From: Bacteroidota bacterium
Lineage (GTDB): Bacteria; Bacteroidota; Bacteroidia; Flavobacteriales; Flavobacteriaceae
Assembly (NCBI GenBank): GCA_027592025.1
Contig: JAQCIQ010000017.1
Coordinates: forward strand, 1-40,242
DNA: 40,242 bases
Direction: 5' to 3'
Part shown: positions 15,913 to 25,700 of the stretch, in pieces
How positions within the stretch are numbered: the first letter of the stretch is position 1
Layout of the letters: every line of letters starts with the position of its first letter
The notes under the pieces: model-generated
Database searches by the model: none
What the model saw: only the letters and a program-made list of their open reading frames with translations
What the model was told of the DNA's origin: nothing
Made by a program: the position numbers and the translations under genes

Positions 15913-17973
15913 TTGAATACAAAACCATTTATCACATTTTATTTTGGCCTATCAGTTATCGCTTTTGGCCAAATCAACCCGAGTCAAATTGAGATTATCC
16001 GAGATACCTACGGGGTTCCTCACATATACGCTGCTACCGATGCAGAGGTAGCCTATGGGCTGGCATGGGCTCAAGCAGAGGATGATTTTCAGACCATTCA
16101 GACCGCTTATTTGGCTGGCAATGCTCTTTTGAGCAAAAAAATAGGGCTCAAAGGGGCTTCGGCAGATTTTTTAACTCAATTCATTGGCGCTAAAAATACA
16201 GTTCATCGTTTATATAATACACTTAGTCCTGAATTTATAAAGATTTTGGAAGGTTATTGTCTTGGAATGAATGCCTATGCAGAACATCATCCAAAGGAGG
16301 TTATCCTCAAGGAACTTTTTCCTCTTGGTCCAAAAGAATTATTGGCTTACACCCAATTGCAACTTTTTATTTCCAATGGTGCTGACCAATTGGTGAGTTC
16401 CATTGTCAAGGAAGAATTGCCGGTTTACACACCGCAGATAGAGCATGACACCAAGGGGTCCAATTTGATCGCTATCAGCCGAAGTCTCAGTGGTTCAGAC
16501 GAAACTTTTTTAGCCATCAACACCCATCAACCCTTGGAAGGACCAATGTCGTGGCTGGAGGCGCATTTGGTCAGTGAAGAAGGTACCAACATCATTGGGG
16601 CTGCTTTTCCAGGTGCTCCCTGTCTGTTTACAGGAGCCAATGAATCCCTTGGTTGGACCCATACCGTCAATTATCCCGATAAAGCTGACGTGTTCTCTTT
16701 GGAAATGGATTCAAAAAAGAAAGACATTTACTTCGTCGACGGCAAAGCCCATCGACTCGAAAAGCACAAGGCCAAGGTTTATGTCAAATTACTTGGAATT
16801 CCCATCCCTGTCAAGAAAAAGTATTACAATAGCATTTATGGTCCAACGCTTAAAAACAGTAAAGGGACGTTTTCTGTGAGAACACCAAGTACAACGAACA
16901 TCAACGCCGTGGAGCAATGGTGGCGCATGAACAAAGCGCGGTCCTTCTCCGAATTCTATCAGGTGCTGAAAATGAATGCCATACCCGGCTATAACATTGG
17001 CTATGCCGATCGCAACGATACCATTTTCTATATTTCTAATGGTAAAATTCCCATAAGAAACGAGAAATACGATTGGACTAAAGTGGTTCCAGGGAACACC
17101 ATGGCCACCTTGTGGGATACCTACTACAATACCGAGGACTTGCCCCAGGTCATTAGTCCCAAGTCAGGATTTGTCTACAACGCCAATCACAGCCCATTCA
17201 AGTCTACTGGATCTGACGAGAATCCTCGTGCCGATAAATTCTCCAAGACCATGAATTACGAAACTTATGACAACAACCGATCCACGCGTTTGTTATCGCT
17301 ACTGGAGGCTAAAGACACCATCAATTATGAGCAGTTCAAAACTGTCAAATACGACCACCAACTGCCAACTCCGTTGCACTACAATTTCATGGATATCAAC
17401 GTTTTATTTGAAATGAATCCAAGTGATTATCCCGATGTTGCTGATGTTTTGAAGAGTATTCAGCAGTGGGATCGCAAAGCAGATGCGAATTCATTTGGAG
17501 CGGGATCTTATGCTGTTTTATACTATCAACTTGGCGCTTTTTACAATCAACTGGGTGCTGACAAGGTTTTCACATCAGAAGTTTTATTTCAAGCGCTTCA
17601 AAAAACCAAGGTTTACATGATTACTCATTTTGGGAAAACCAGCGTCCAACTGGGCGATTTTCAACAGCTGGTGCGTGGGGACAAAGAATTGCCCATTTAT
17701 GGACTGCCTGACGTGGTGACGGCCATGCGCGGCGAACCCTACAAAAACGGACGTTTAAAAATCACTCACGGAGAATCTTATATCGGACTGGTGCGATTTA
17801 CTCCCAAAAAGACCTATTTCGAGTCTGTCCTGTCTTACGGCAACAGCAGACGTCCAGAGAGTCCTCATTACGATGATCAAATGGAGATGTACGCCAATTT
17901 CAAAACAAAAACCATGTCATTTGACAAAGCAGATGTTTTGAAATCAGCGGTTAGCATCTACAACCCTCAATAA
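15913..17973 (+). CDS. Penicillin-acylase-family N-terminal nucleophile hydrolase
   Basis: 686 residues. The start is a TTG at 15913, giving a signal peptide (FITFYFGLSVIAFGQ); no ATG fits. The alpha-chain part begins IEIIRDTYGVPHIYAATDAEVAYGLAWAQAEDDF, the classical opening of the family. Autocleavage is expected before Ser183 in KGSNLIAI, which becomes the nucleophile of the beta chain. Further family features are INTHQPLEGPMSW, GAAFPGAPCLFTGANESLGWTHTVN and the late FGAGSYAV/HYDDQMEMY region. Members cleave amide bonds of beta-lactams, acyl-homoserine lactones or other acylated compounds in the periplasm; the substrate cannot be read from sequence. A single-gene unit that converges on the SulP gene with a gap of only 23 bases. 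Confidence 0.88.
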   Translation: MNTKPFITFYFGLSVIAFGQINPSQIEIIRDTYGVPHIYAATDAEVAYGLAWAQAEDDFQTIQTAYLAGNALLSKKIGLKGASADFLTQFIGAKNTVHRLYNTLSPEFIKILEGYCLGMNAYAEHHPKEVILKELFPLGPKELLAYTQLQLFISNGADQLVSSIVKEELPVYTPQIEHDTKGSNLIAISRSLSGSDETFLAINTHQPLEGPMSWLEAHLVSEEGTNIIGAAFPGAPCLFTGANESLGWTHTVNYPDKADVFSLEMDSKKKDIYFVDGKAHRLEKHKAKVYVKLLGIPIPVKKKYYNSIYGPTLKNSKGTFSVRTPSTTNINAVEQWWRMNKARSFSEFYQVLKMNAIPGYNIGYADRNDTIFYISNGKIPIRNEKYDWTKVVPGNTMATLWDTYYNTEDLPQVISPKSGFVYNANHSPFKSTGSDENPRADKFSKTMNYETYDNNRSTRLLSLLEAKDTINYEQFKTVKYDHQLPTPLHYNFMDINVLFEMNPSDYPDVADVLKSIQQWDRKADANSFGAGSYAVLYYQLGAFYNQLGADKVFTSEVLFQALQKTKVYMITHFGKTSVQLGDFQQLVRGDKELPIYGLPDVVTAMRGEPYKNGRLKITHGESYIGLVRFTPKKTYFESVLSYGNSRRPESPHYDDQMEMYANFKTKTMSFDKADVLKSAVSIYNPQ

Positions 17974-17996
17974 TTATAAAGATCGCGGTTATTCCC

Positions 17997-19826
17997 CTAT
18001 TTTGCAAGAGATAGAAAGTTTAGGCATTCTTCAAAACTCTTGAAAATTCGACTTTTTGGCACCAGAATCGGAATGATTTCGATTTTTTCTAAAAGCACAG
18101 CGGACTGTTGGTTAAGTCCAACCAATGAAACCTTAATGTCTTTTTGATTCAAATCCAAAATAATATCCTCTAGGGTGTACAGACCAGTTTGGTCAATATA
18201 AGGCACCTTATCCATTCGGATGATCACTTCTTTGGCCTCTGCCGGTATCTGACTGGTCAATTGTTTGAGTTCAGAAGTAGAGCCAAAAAAGACTGGGCCA
18301 TTCAGGTGCTTGACAAAGACATGTCCTTTCATGGCTTTCAAATGTGTTTTTTCATCGGCCCAGAATTCATTGTTTGGATGATCTAGAGTTTCGATGGATG
18401 CCTGTGACGCTGTGACATCACCAATTTTTTTCATAAAAATCAATGCGGCTAAAATCAGTCCTAATCCAACCGCGCTTACCAAATCCCAAAAAACCGACAA
18501 AACCAAAACCAATAGCATGACAAAAACCTCGCTTTTCTGCATTGCACGAATGGCCTTCAATCCTTTGTAGTCCATAACCCCAATCCCCACTGTCACAAGA
18601 ATTCCCGCCAATACCGCGGCTGGTATCTGAGAGGCAATTGGACCAAGAGAAAGAAGGATGACCAACAAGAGTAAACCTGCAATAATTCCCGACAATCGGG
18701 TTTTTCCTCCTGCATTAATGTTGACCACCGTCCGTATCGTTGCTCCTGCTCCAGGTATGCCTCCAAAGAAGGCTGCAACAGAATTTCCAATGCCTTGTCC
18801 TACCAATTCTTTATTAGGATTATGCCTTGTTTTAGTCATGTTGTCCGCAACTACTGAGGTCAAAAGTGAGTCTATGCATCCTAGTAGTGCTAAGGATATT
18901 GCTGTCATGAAATAGGGCGCCATACGGGCAAAATCAAACTGCGTAAAAATTTCCCATCGGGGTGTTGGGAAACCTTCAGGAATTTGTGGGATTGGTTTGT
19001 AATCGAGGCCCAGGGCAACAGCACCCACGGAGACAATAAAAAGTGCCACCAACGTACTAGGAACTGCCGTAGTTATTCTCTTAAAGCCATAGATGATGAT
19101 GATGGTCAAAAGAGCTAAAGACAACTCAAGTAGATTGGTGTTGTTCAGTGCTCTAGGCAATGCCGTAAGAGACCCATAAACTGATTTGGCCTTATCGCCA
19201 GCCAATAACTGGGCTTCGTTCAAGATGTCCTCGTTAGTAATTTTCAGAGCCCTTAGCTGAGTTTCCGTAAAATCTTCTAACACCAAATAGCCTTCGCCTG
19301 CTTCGTCCTTGAGAATCTTTTCGAGCAGAACTTGCTCCGATTCAGCCTTAAAGGTATTGACATATTCAATGTCCTCCTTAGGATAGTATCCCAAGACTGG
19401 CAACAACTGGGTGGCCAAAATAATAACCCCAATGGCGGTCATGAATCCTGAGACCACTGGATAAGGGATGTAACGAATGTACTTGCCAATTTGAATGGCA
19501 CCAAGGGCAATTTGAATTAATCCTGACAAGAAAAACACGCCTAAAATAGCGGGTAGAGCTACACTCAAATCTCCATCGTTGGCAGCAATAATGCTTGAAA
19601 TAACTACCAAACTCACAGCAGTCATTGGCGCTGTTGGACCACTAATCTGGGTTGGCGTGCCACCAAACATCGCGGCAAAAATACCAATGAAAATTGCCCC
19701 ATAGAGTCCTGCGTCTGGACCCAGTCCTGAGGAAACCCCAAAAGCCAGCGCTAGAGGTAAAGCAACGATACCAGCTGTAATACCTCCAAAAAAATCACCT
19801 TTAAAATGTTTAAATAAATTCTTCAT
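17997..19826 (-). CDS. SulP-family anion transporter with STAS domain
   Basis: 609 residues from the ATG at 19826 (an in-frame ATG at 19859 adds 11 basic residues). The SulP core has 10-14 hydrophobic segments, including the opening GDFFGGITAGIVALPLALAFGVSSGLGPDAGLYGAI and the motif GQGIGNSVAAFFGGIPGAGATIRT. The last ~115 residues form a cytoplasmic STAS domain (KGHVFVKHLNGPVFFGST; VPYIDQTGLYTL). About 85 charged residues (roughly 155-240) are inserted between the fifth and sixth membrane segments. SulP proteins carry sulfate, bicarbonate or related anions; in many Bacteroidota they lie beside carbonic anhydrase genes and probably move bicarbonate. A carbonic anhydrase remnant lies 2.6 kb away. 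Confidence 0.88.
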   Translation of the reverse strand: MKNLFKHFKGDFFGGITAGIVALPLALAFGVSSGLGPDAGLYGAIFIGIFAAMFGGTPTQISGPTAPMTAVSLVVISSIIAANDGDLSVALPAILGVFFLSGLIQIALGAIQIGKYIRYIPYPVVSGFMTAIGVIILATQLLPVLGYYPKEDIEYVNTFKAESEQVLLEKILKDEAGEGYLVLEDFTETQLRALKITNEDILNEAQLLAGDKAKSVYGSLTALPRALNNTNLLELSLALLTIIIIYGFKRITTAVPSTLVALFIVSVGAVALGLDYKPIPQIPEGFPTPRWEIFTQFDFARMAPYFMTAISLALLGCIDSLLTSVVADNMTKTRHNPNKELVGQGIGNSVAAFFGGIPGAGATIRTVVNINAGGKTRLSGIIAGLLLLVILLSLGPIASQIPAAVLAGILVTVGIGVMDYKGLKAIRAMQKSEVFVMLLVLVLSVFWDLVSAVGLGLILAALIFMKKIGDVTASQASIETLDHPNNEFWADEKTHLKAMKGHVFVKHLNGPVFFGSTSELKQLTSQIPAEAKEVIIRMDKVPYIDQTGLYTLEDIILDLNQKDIKVSLVGLNQQSAVLLEKIEIIPILVPKSRIFKSFEECLNFLSLAK

Positions 19827-19901
19827 CGTACTCAATTTTTTACGTTTTTGTATTTGCAATCAAACTATGAAACTTGGGAAATTTTCTTTCTGAACTTGAT
19901 T

Positions 19902-20186
19902 TTAAGCTTCTGGAGGAGGTGAAGTATTGTTGAGAAAACCACCAGAAATCTGCACTAAATGACCCTTTGGTGATAGTAGCTCTTGCGAATCACTACTGCG
20001 GAAAAATAGCCCTTGTGATGAGACTGGGCACTGATAGTCTAGGGTATTCTGCTCCAATTCCTTTTCGGGTTCCATGACCATAGAACTATTACTTTCATCT
20101 ACCAGTTGGGAAAAGTGCTGAATTATGAAAGAAAAAAGAAATAAGGTTAAGAAGAAAATACTAAGGCCTTTTTTAAAATGTGTCAT
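19902..20186 (-). CDS. Small exported or membrane-anchored protein of unknown function
   Basis: 94 residues from the ATG at 20186. One strongly hydrophobic stretch (IFFLTLFLFSFIIQ, about 8-21) is followed by a polar tail with one Cys (YQCPVSSQG) and the ending LNNTSPPPEA. The ending is reminiscent of small exported Bacteroidota proteins found beside metal or anion transporters, but I recognise no family. It lies 75 bases upstream of the SulP gene in the same direction and may be co-transcribed. A TATTTTCG element (20193-20200, leftward) sits 6 bases before the ATG. Confidence 0.5.
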   Translation of the reverse strand: MTHFKKGLSIFFLTLFLFSFIIQHFSQLVDESNSSMVMEPEKELEQNTLDYQCPVSSQGLFFRSSDSQELLSPKGHLVQISGGFLNNTSPPPEA

Positions 20187-20192
20187 CGTTTG

Positions 20193-20200
20193 CGAAAATA
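20193..20200 (-). promoter_or_regulatory. Possible -7 promoter element of the small gene upstream of SulP
   Basis: Read leftward, TATTTTCG fits TAnnTTTG with one mismatch, 6 bases before the ATG at 20186, which would make the transcript nearly leaderless. Confidence 0.35.
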
Positions 20201-20367
20201 ACGAAAAGTGTCCATTTGGGCAAGAGGATAAATCATTCAATTATTTATAAAATAAGCCCGATAACTAATGAAATGAAAAATTGCTAAGGTCAAAATGGCA
20301 AATTAAAATTAGACTAAGCGGTTTTATTGTAATTTAGTGCTTGAATTAATAACATAAACATTCACTC

Positions 20368-21729
20368 ATGTTCTATATTAAATCCATTTTATCACTAACG
20401 ACACTGCTTATTCTGTCTGGTTGTGGTTCGGAAAAAACTCCTGATTATGTGCTGTTTTCTGGCACCATTCAAAACCCAAGAGGGGAAAAAGCTTTCGTTT
20501 TGGGAAGTGACTTTTCGCATGAATTACAAGTTAATGAGGATGGCACTTTTAGCGACACCTTGCATGTTACTCAAAGCTATTACTCCTTTTCTCACGCCGA
20601 AATGACCACAATTTTCTTAACTCCTGGAGACAGTCTTCACCTTGATGTGGATACTGCGCAGTACGACGAAAGCCTTGTTTACTCGGGCACTGGTGCTGTC
20701 GTCAACAACTATTTGGCTAAAAAATATTTAGAAAAAGAAAAAATAACTGGTGACTACAAAGCCCTCTATTTGTTGGATGAGGCAGCTTATGTCAAAAAAA
20801 ATCAAGACATCAAAGAGGCCTGCACCCTTCTGCTTGAAAACTTAAAGGCCACCGATCCCGAATTTGTTGAGATAGAAACCAAAAATTTGAATTATGAATA
20901 TTTGGGTATGCTCAAGTATTATGAATCTTCACATGCCTATTATGCCGAAGATCCCGAATTCAAAGCTCAAGATTTTGTTACAGCGCCGTTAAAAGAAGTC
21001 GACTTTGACAACGATGCCGATTATATAACCTTTTCGAGCTACAAGAACCTGGTAGCTTCTGAGATGATGGACTACAACACCCTGATGAACCATCCAGAGA
21101 CGCTCGCGGCTGTGATTGCACGCATCAAAGGATTGAAAAGTGAAAACATCCGCAATGGCTTGGCCAAAGCTCTAGGCGGGTATTTATCGCCTTCTTATGA
21201 GGGGGTTCAAGAGATCTATTCTGGTGTGATGGAAATCTCAACCAATGACGAAGATAAGGCCGAGTTGACCGAAAAATATAACCGCATCAGCAAATTGTTC
21301 AAAGGTCAACCCGCTCCAAAATTCGACTATATCAATTACGCCGGCGGCAAAACCTCTATGGACGATTTGGCTGGGAAGTATGTTTACTTTGACATTTGGG
21401 CTACTTGGTGCGGACCGTGCATCAGAGAAATTCCCTATTTGAAGGAAGTAGAAGGAAAATACCACGATGCAAATGTGCAGTTTGTCAGTGTTTCCATTGA
21501 CCGTCTAGATGATTTTGAAAAGTGGAAAACCTTTATTGCTGAAAAAGACCTAGGTGGTATTCAACTTTATGCCGATGGTGATTGGAAATCGAGCATCATT
21601 ACTGATTATGCCATTGATGGCATTCCTCGGTTCATCCTTGTTGATCCTAGTGGCAATATTGTTAGTGCTGATGCACCTCGCCCTTCGAGCCCAGCTCTTG
21701 TAGAACTCCTTGACGGTTTGGTATTCTAA
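20368..21729 (+). CDS. TlpA-like thioredoxin-fold lipoprotein
   Basis: 453 residues. The lipobox LSGC lipidates Cys19. The N-terminal half has the DUF4369-like look of Bacteroidota TlpA proteins: FSGTIQNPRGEKAFVLG, then LTPGDSLHLDVDT. A helical middle follows (about 115-300). The C-terminal ~130 residues are a thioredoxin domain, GKTSMDDLAGKYVYFDIWATWCGPCIREIPYL, with redox cysteines Cys348 and Cys351 in CGPC and the cis-Pro loop DGIPRFILVDPSG. It probably reduces or oxidises disulfides of envelope proteins such as c-type cytochromes from the membrane surface. It is a single-gene unit ended by the hairpin at 21748-21776. Confidence 0.88.
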   Translation: MFYIKSILSLTTLLILSGCGSEKTPDYVLFSGTIQNPRGEKAFVLGSDFSHELQVNEDGTFSDTLHVTQSYYSFSHAEMTTIFLTPGDSLHLDVDTAQYDESLVYSGTGAVVNNYLAKKYLEKEKITGDYKALYLLDEAAYVKKNQDIKEACTLLLENLKATDPEFVEIETKNLNYEYLGMLKYYESSHAYYAEDPEFKAQDFVTAPLKEVDFDNDADYITFSSYKNLVASEMMDYNTLMNHPETLAAVIARIKGLKSENIRNGLAKALGGYLSPSYEGVQEIYSGVMEISTNDEDKAELTEKYNRISKLFKGQPAPKFDYINYAGGKTSMDDLAGKYVYFDIWATWCGPCIREIPYLKEVEGKYHDANVQFVSVSIDRLDDFEKWKTFIAEKDLGGIQLYADGDWKSSIITDYAIDGIPRFILVDPSGNIVSADAPRPSSPALVELLDGLVF

Positions 21730-21747
21730 ATTTTGATTTGTTTCAAT

Positions 21748-21776
21748 AAAAAAGCCCACCTCTCGGTGGGCTTTTT
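21748..21776. terminator. Bidirectional intrinsic terminator
   Basis: A6, GCCCACC-TCTC-GGTGGGC, T5. A perfect 7-bp stem lies between the TlpA-like gene and the leftward PorP/SprF gene ending at 21797. Confidence 0.92.
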
Positions 21777-21796
21777 GTTGGATAAGGTTACAAAGT

Positions 21797-22699
21797 CTAA
21801 TTGAATCTGTACTGCAAAGATATTTCATTAGTTTGGCCTGCGTCTGCTATTCCATTAGTTGTACTGGTTTCGTAGACATAGCCCAGTTTAAAATTTTTCA
21901 GGGTTAGTTGAACAATGGCTGCCTGAGCTCCTGACGTTCTATATGTCGCTCCAAATCCAATAGCTTGACTCAGGTGTAACATTGCATTCATGTCGGCCGA
22001 TGCTGGTGCTCCTGCCACATATCGCAATAATACGCTAGGTGTCAATCGCATATTCTCATTGCTGATCAGTCCTCCAATGGAATTCAATAGTAAGTCATAA
22101 CCTACTGCCGCATAGAAATGTGTTTTGTCAGTAGCAGCCGATACAACGCCATCCCTCTCTCTAGCTCTTTTGGTGTCCAATAACTTGGGTGCAGACAATG
22201 AAGCATACCAAGACCTGTAAGTCAAATAAGCGCCCATACCAACATTGGGCATGAAGTTGTTAATCGAATTAATCGCTGGATCAGACAACACATCATAAGT
22301 CTCTAGACCAGAAGTATTGATGTTGTAAAAATTACCTGAAGCTTTCAGCCCAAGATACAAATTCAGGTCTTCTGACATCGGCAGATGATATGAAAAATCA
22401 ACCCCTACCATGGTTTGTGACTCCACAAAGGTCTTGTCTCCCATAATCGAAAACCCTAAACCTACCCGATTCCCAGATTGTGTACCGAAGGAAACCATCT
22501 GAGTCACTGGAGATTCCGCAATTTGCGACCATTGCTCGCGCATGGTGAAGGTGGCTTTTGTACCACCAACACCAGTTGCTGCAGGATTGAAAAAGTTCAA
22601 ATGATCCCAATATTGAGTAATTAGTGATTCTTGTTGTGCAAAGCCAAACCCTGAACTCAGGGCTAAGATTGCTATGATAATTTTAGTTCTATTTTTCAT
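21797..22699 (-). CDS. PorP/SprF-family type IX secretion outer-membrane protein
   Basis: 300 residues from the ATG at 22699 (an upstream ATG at 22738 lies inside the preceding gene and would spoil the signal peptide IIIAILALSSGFGFAQ). Family signature: QQESLITQYWDHLNFFNPAATG directly after cleavage, then REQWSQI, followed by an outer-membrane barrel (KLGYVYETSTTN... and a terminal LQYRFN). In Flavobacterium johnsoniae, SprF is needed to place the adhesin SprB on the surface, and PorP is a type IX component. The stop of the giant cargo gene is 17 bases upstream, so the two form an operon, the standard pairing of a type B cargo with its own SprF-like partner. Confidence 0.88.
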   Translation of the reverse strand: MKNRTKIIIAILALSSGFGFAQQESLITQYWDHLNFFNPAATGVGGTKATFTMREQWSQIAESPVTQMVSFGTQSGNRVGLGFSIMGDKTFVESQTMVGVDFSYHLPMSEDLNLYLGLKASGNFYNINTSGLETYDVLSDPAINSINNFMPNVGMGAYLTYRSWYASLSAPKLLDTKRARERDGVVSAATDKTHFYAAVGYDLLLNSIGGLISNENMRLTPSVLLRYVAGAPASADMNAMLHLSQAIGFGATYRTSGAQAAIVQLTLKNFKLGYVYETSTTNGIADAGQTNEISLQYRFN

Positions 22700-22716
22700 C
22701 TGTAATTTCTTAATAA

Positions 22717-25700
22717 TTAACGTGAAATGTATAACCAACCCTGTAGGTCTACCGTGCCATCACCCTGCAGGTCGATCATGTAGTAATATGATGTTCCATC
22801 AGGCAAGTCACCTCCGTTTTTAGAAGTCCCTGTCCAGTTGTTCTGATAGTTTCTAGAAGCAAAAACTTCGGACCCCCAGCGGTTATACACTTTGATATCA
22901 TGATTAGGATGATTTTCTATATTGTATATCACCCAGGCATCGTGAACTCCGTCACCGTTTGGCGAAATAGCAGTCATGACATTGACCTCAACAACATCGC
23001 AAACATCTCCCAAACCATCATAGTCGCGATCTTCCTGATCAGGATTGTAGGTCATAGGGCAGTTGTCCAAATCATCGACAACACCATCGTTGTCATCATC
23101 ATCATCGCAAACATCTCCTATACCGTCTCCGTCATTGTCTGCTTGGTCTGTATTGGCAATGGTAGGACAATTGTCCTCCAAATCTAACCAGCCGTCTTCG
23201 TCCGAATCACAGGCTCCTACCGTGACAACAGCCGTGGCGGTTGATTCATTACCAGAAGAGTCAGTGACGGTCAAGGTGACTGTGTTATCTCCGATCATAC
23301 TGCAGTCAAATTGACTTGGTGAAATGCTCATACTAGCGATACCGCAGTTGTCCGTAGATCCATTGTCAATATCCGCAACAGTAAGCTCAACGAAAGGATT
23401 GAACCCAATTTCGATCTCCAAGTCCTGTGTCAAAACTACTGGAGCAGTGGTGTCTCTAACTGAAATAATCTGTAAATGAGTTACAAAATTCCCTGAAGGA
23501 TCACTAACAGTCCAAAGCCTTTCTATATCATAATCATTGCCATTTTGGTTAATCAAAGTATCCTCAAAAGAAATCGTCACTTCATTCGTACAGATATTAT
23601 CTACGGCCTCAACTATTCCAATCTCAACTGCCTCGTCGCAGGAAATGGTAACATCCTGTGGAACAACAGTAAAAATAGGAGGTAGGGTATCTTCCCCTTC
23701 ATAATTCAAGACAGTAACGGTGATATTTTGAGTAGTTTGGTTTCCTGAGCTGTCGGTAATAGTCACTTCAACTATATTATCTCCAAGATGTGAACAATTA
23801 AACTCGGAAATATCAAACTGCGTAGAATCAGGAATGACAAATGACCCGTCGATCGAAATTCCGTCCATATCACAATTGTCGCTAGTAAAAGTAATTACCT
23901 CAGATGCCGAAATGGTCGCTTGACCATTTTCATCTAATACAATTGTTACATCCTGAACCTCGAGAGTTGGGCCAATAGGGTCAATTACAGTTAGGGGTGC
24001 TATTGCGCTGGCACTATTTCCAGCACAATCAGTAACTACAACAGTCACGTCTGCAGTTCCTATCCACGAACATAAATCAGGATCAGTCTCAAAAGAAAAT
24101 GAAATTGGATTATCGTCCGTTGTACCGTTGTCAAAACTCGAGGCGCTAAAATCTGATGGCACACCTTGTTCATCCAAGGTAACGGTTACACTTTGTAATG
24201 AGACTACTGGAGCAGTCACATCAGTGTAGTCACAATTTGTGCTTCTTATGTAAGAAAACCCGCCGCCTTCTCCATATCCAGTCCAACTGGTAAACATAAT
24301 GTCTAAATAAGCATCATCTTCTACAAGATAAAGAACCGCCTCTTGTCCAACCATCCCCGGGGGGTACCAGCCATGCCAGTCTACCCATCTTTTACCTCCT
24401 GTAAGTTGCCCATTACAGAATTCTATAGTGTTATTAGGGTGTGTAAGGAAGTTCGAGGTATTTCCCCAAAACCACAGAGTACCTGAGGGCGATATATCGT
24501 AATTATAAGAATTTTCTTGATTAACATTGTATATACCTTGTTGATTTTGACGCGTTATCCATACAGTTTCTGTAATACGATCTTGATTTTGTTCAAGATT
24601 AAAATCGGCATAGTTTAATTTTTCGAAGGTTATTGGATTGCCAGTCCAAATGTTGAGATCTTCATAAGTAATTTCATTATTGTCATTAACAACAGTTGAA
24701 AATTGGTTAAGAGTACTTCTGGTATAAGAAAAGCCACCCCCATTGTTACCACCCGTCCAAGATGTTAAGGTAACATCCAAATAAAGATTATCGGAAATAA
24801 GGTGCAAAACCAAAGGAATTCCGATAAACGATTGAGGACTATTTTCAACAGTATTTACAAAAGTGTCAAAATTAAGTAGAGGCAATATATCTGTTGAACC
24901 AACTGCCCACTCAGTATCAGATGGAGCTCCAGCACTGTAGGAACTTTCGTTAGCAATATTAAAAATAGATTGAGTATCCCCTCGGGTCAGTATCACACTA
25001 TCTGTAATATAATCCTGATTTTCTGGTAGGGTCCAATCAGCATAATTTGACTTAATAAAGTTGATGGCGTCCCCTGTCCAAATTCGAGGGGTACTTCTTG
25101 TATACGCAAATCCACCTCCATCTCCATTCTGAGTCCATTGTGTGAATGTAATTTCGAAATAAACATCATCAAAAACGCTGTAAACAACGTAAGTTTGACC
25201 TACTGACCCAGGAGGATTCGAATTTACCGCATCAACCCAAGATTCAAAATTCAGTGAACTCAAATCCATTTGTAAATTACCTTGAGCCCATAAGGTTCCT
25301 GCTGGTCCCGCTGCTGGTCCCGAATTGTAATTTTGTTGAAATACTGCATTAAAAAGCCCTTGTTGATTTCCTCGAGTTATCCATAAGTTATCAGTAATTC
25401 TGTCTTGATTGACTGCTGTAAAAGGATCTGCGTAATCACATTTAAAAAACTCAATAACAGGTCCATCCCAAATAATTTGTTCAGGGGATCTTAAAGCTGG
25501 GGGTGTTCCAAAGCCATCCAAAGGGGTAGATGGGCTAAATCTGACGGCATCATCATTTAAAACAAAGCCCGTACTATTGCGACCGATTAATGTTGAAGCT
25601 ACACGAGGATTGCCTCCTTGTATTCCCATTGTTGTGGTACGACCAGGCAGATTAAAAAAGTCTGTTTGAATATCGATTTGTTGCGAAGTTTCATGCAACA

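Noticed and set aside
17974-17996. Terminator between the acylase and SulP genes
   Set aside because: The 23-base gap has no hairpin; the same is true of the 10-base gap at 32386-32395.
24350-24370. CCCCGGGG palindrome in the surface-protein gene
   Set aside because: Codes for a Pro-Pro-Gly turn present in a sister repeat; no need for another explanation.
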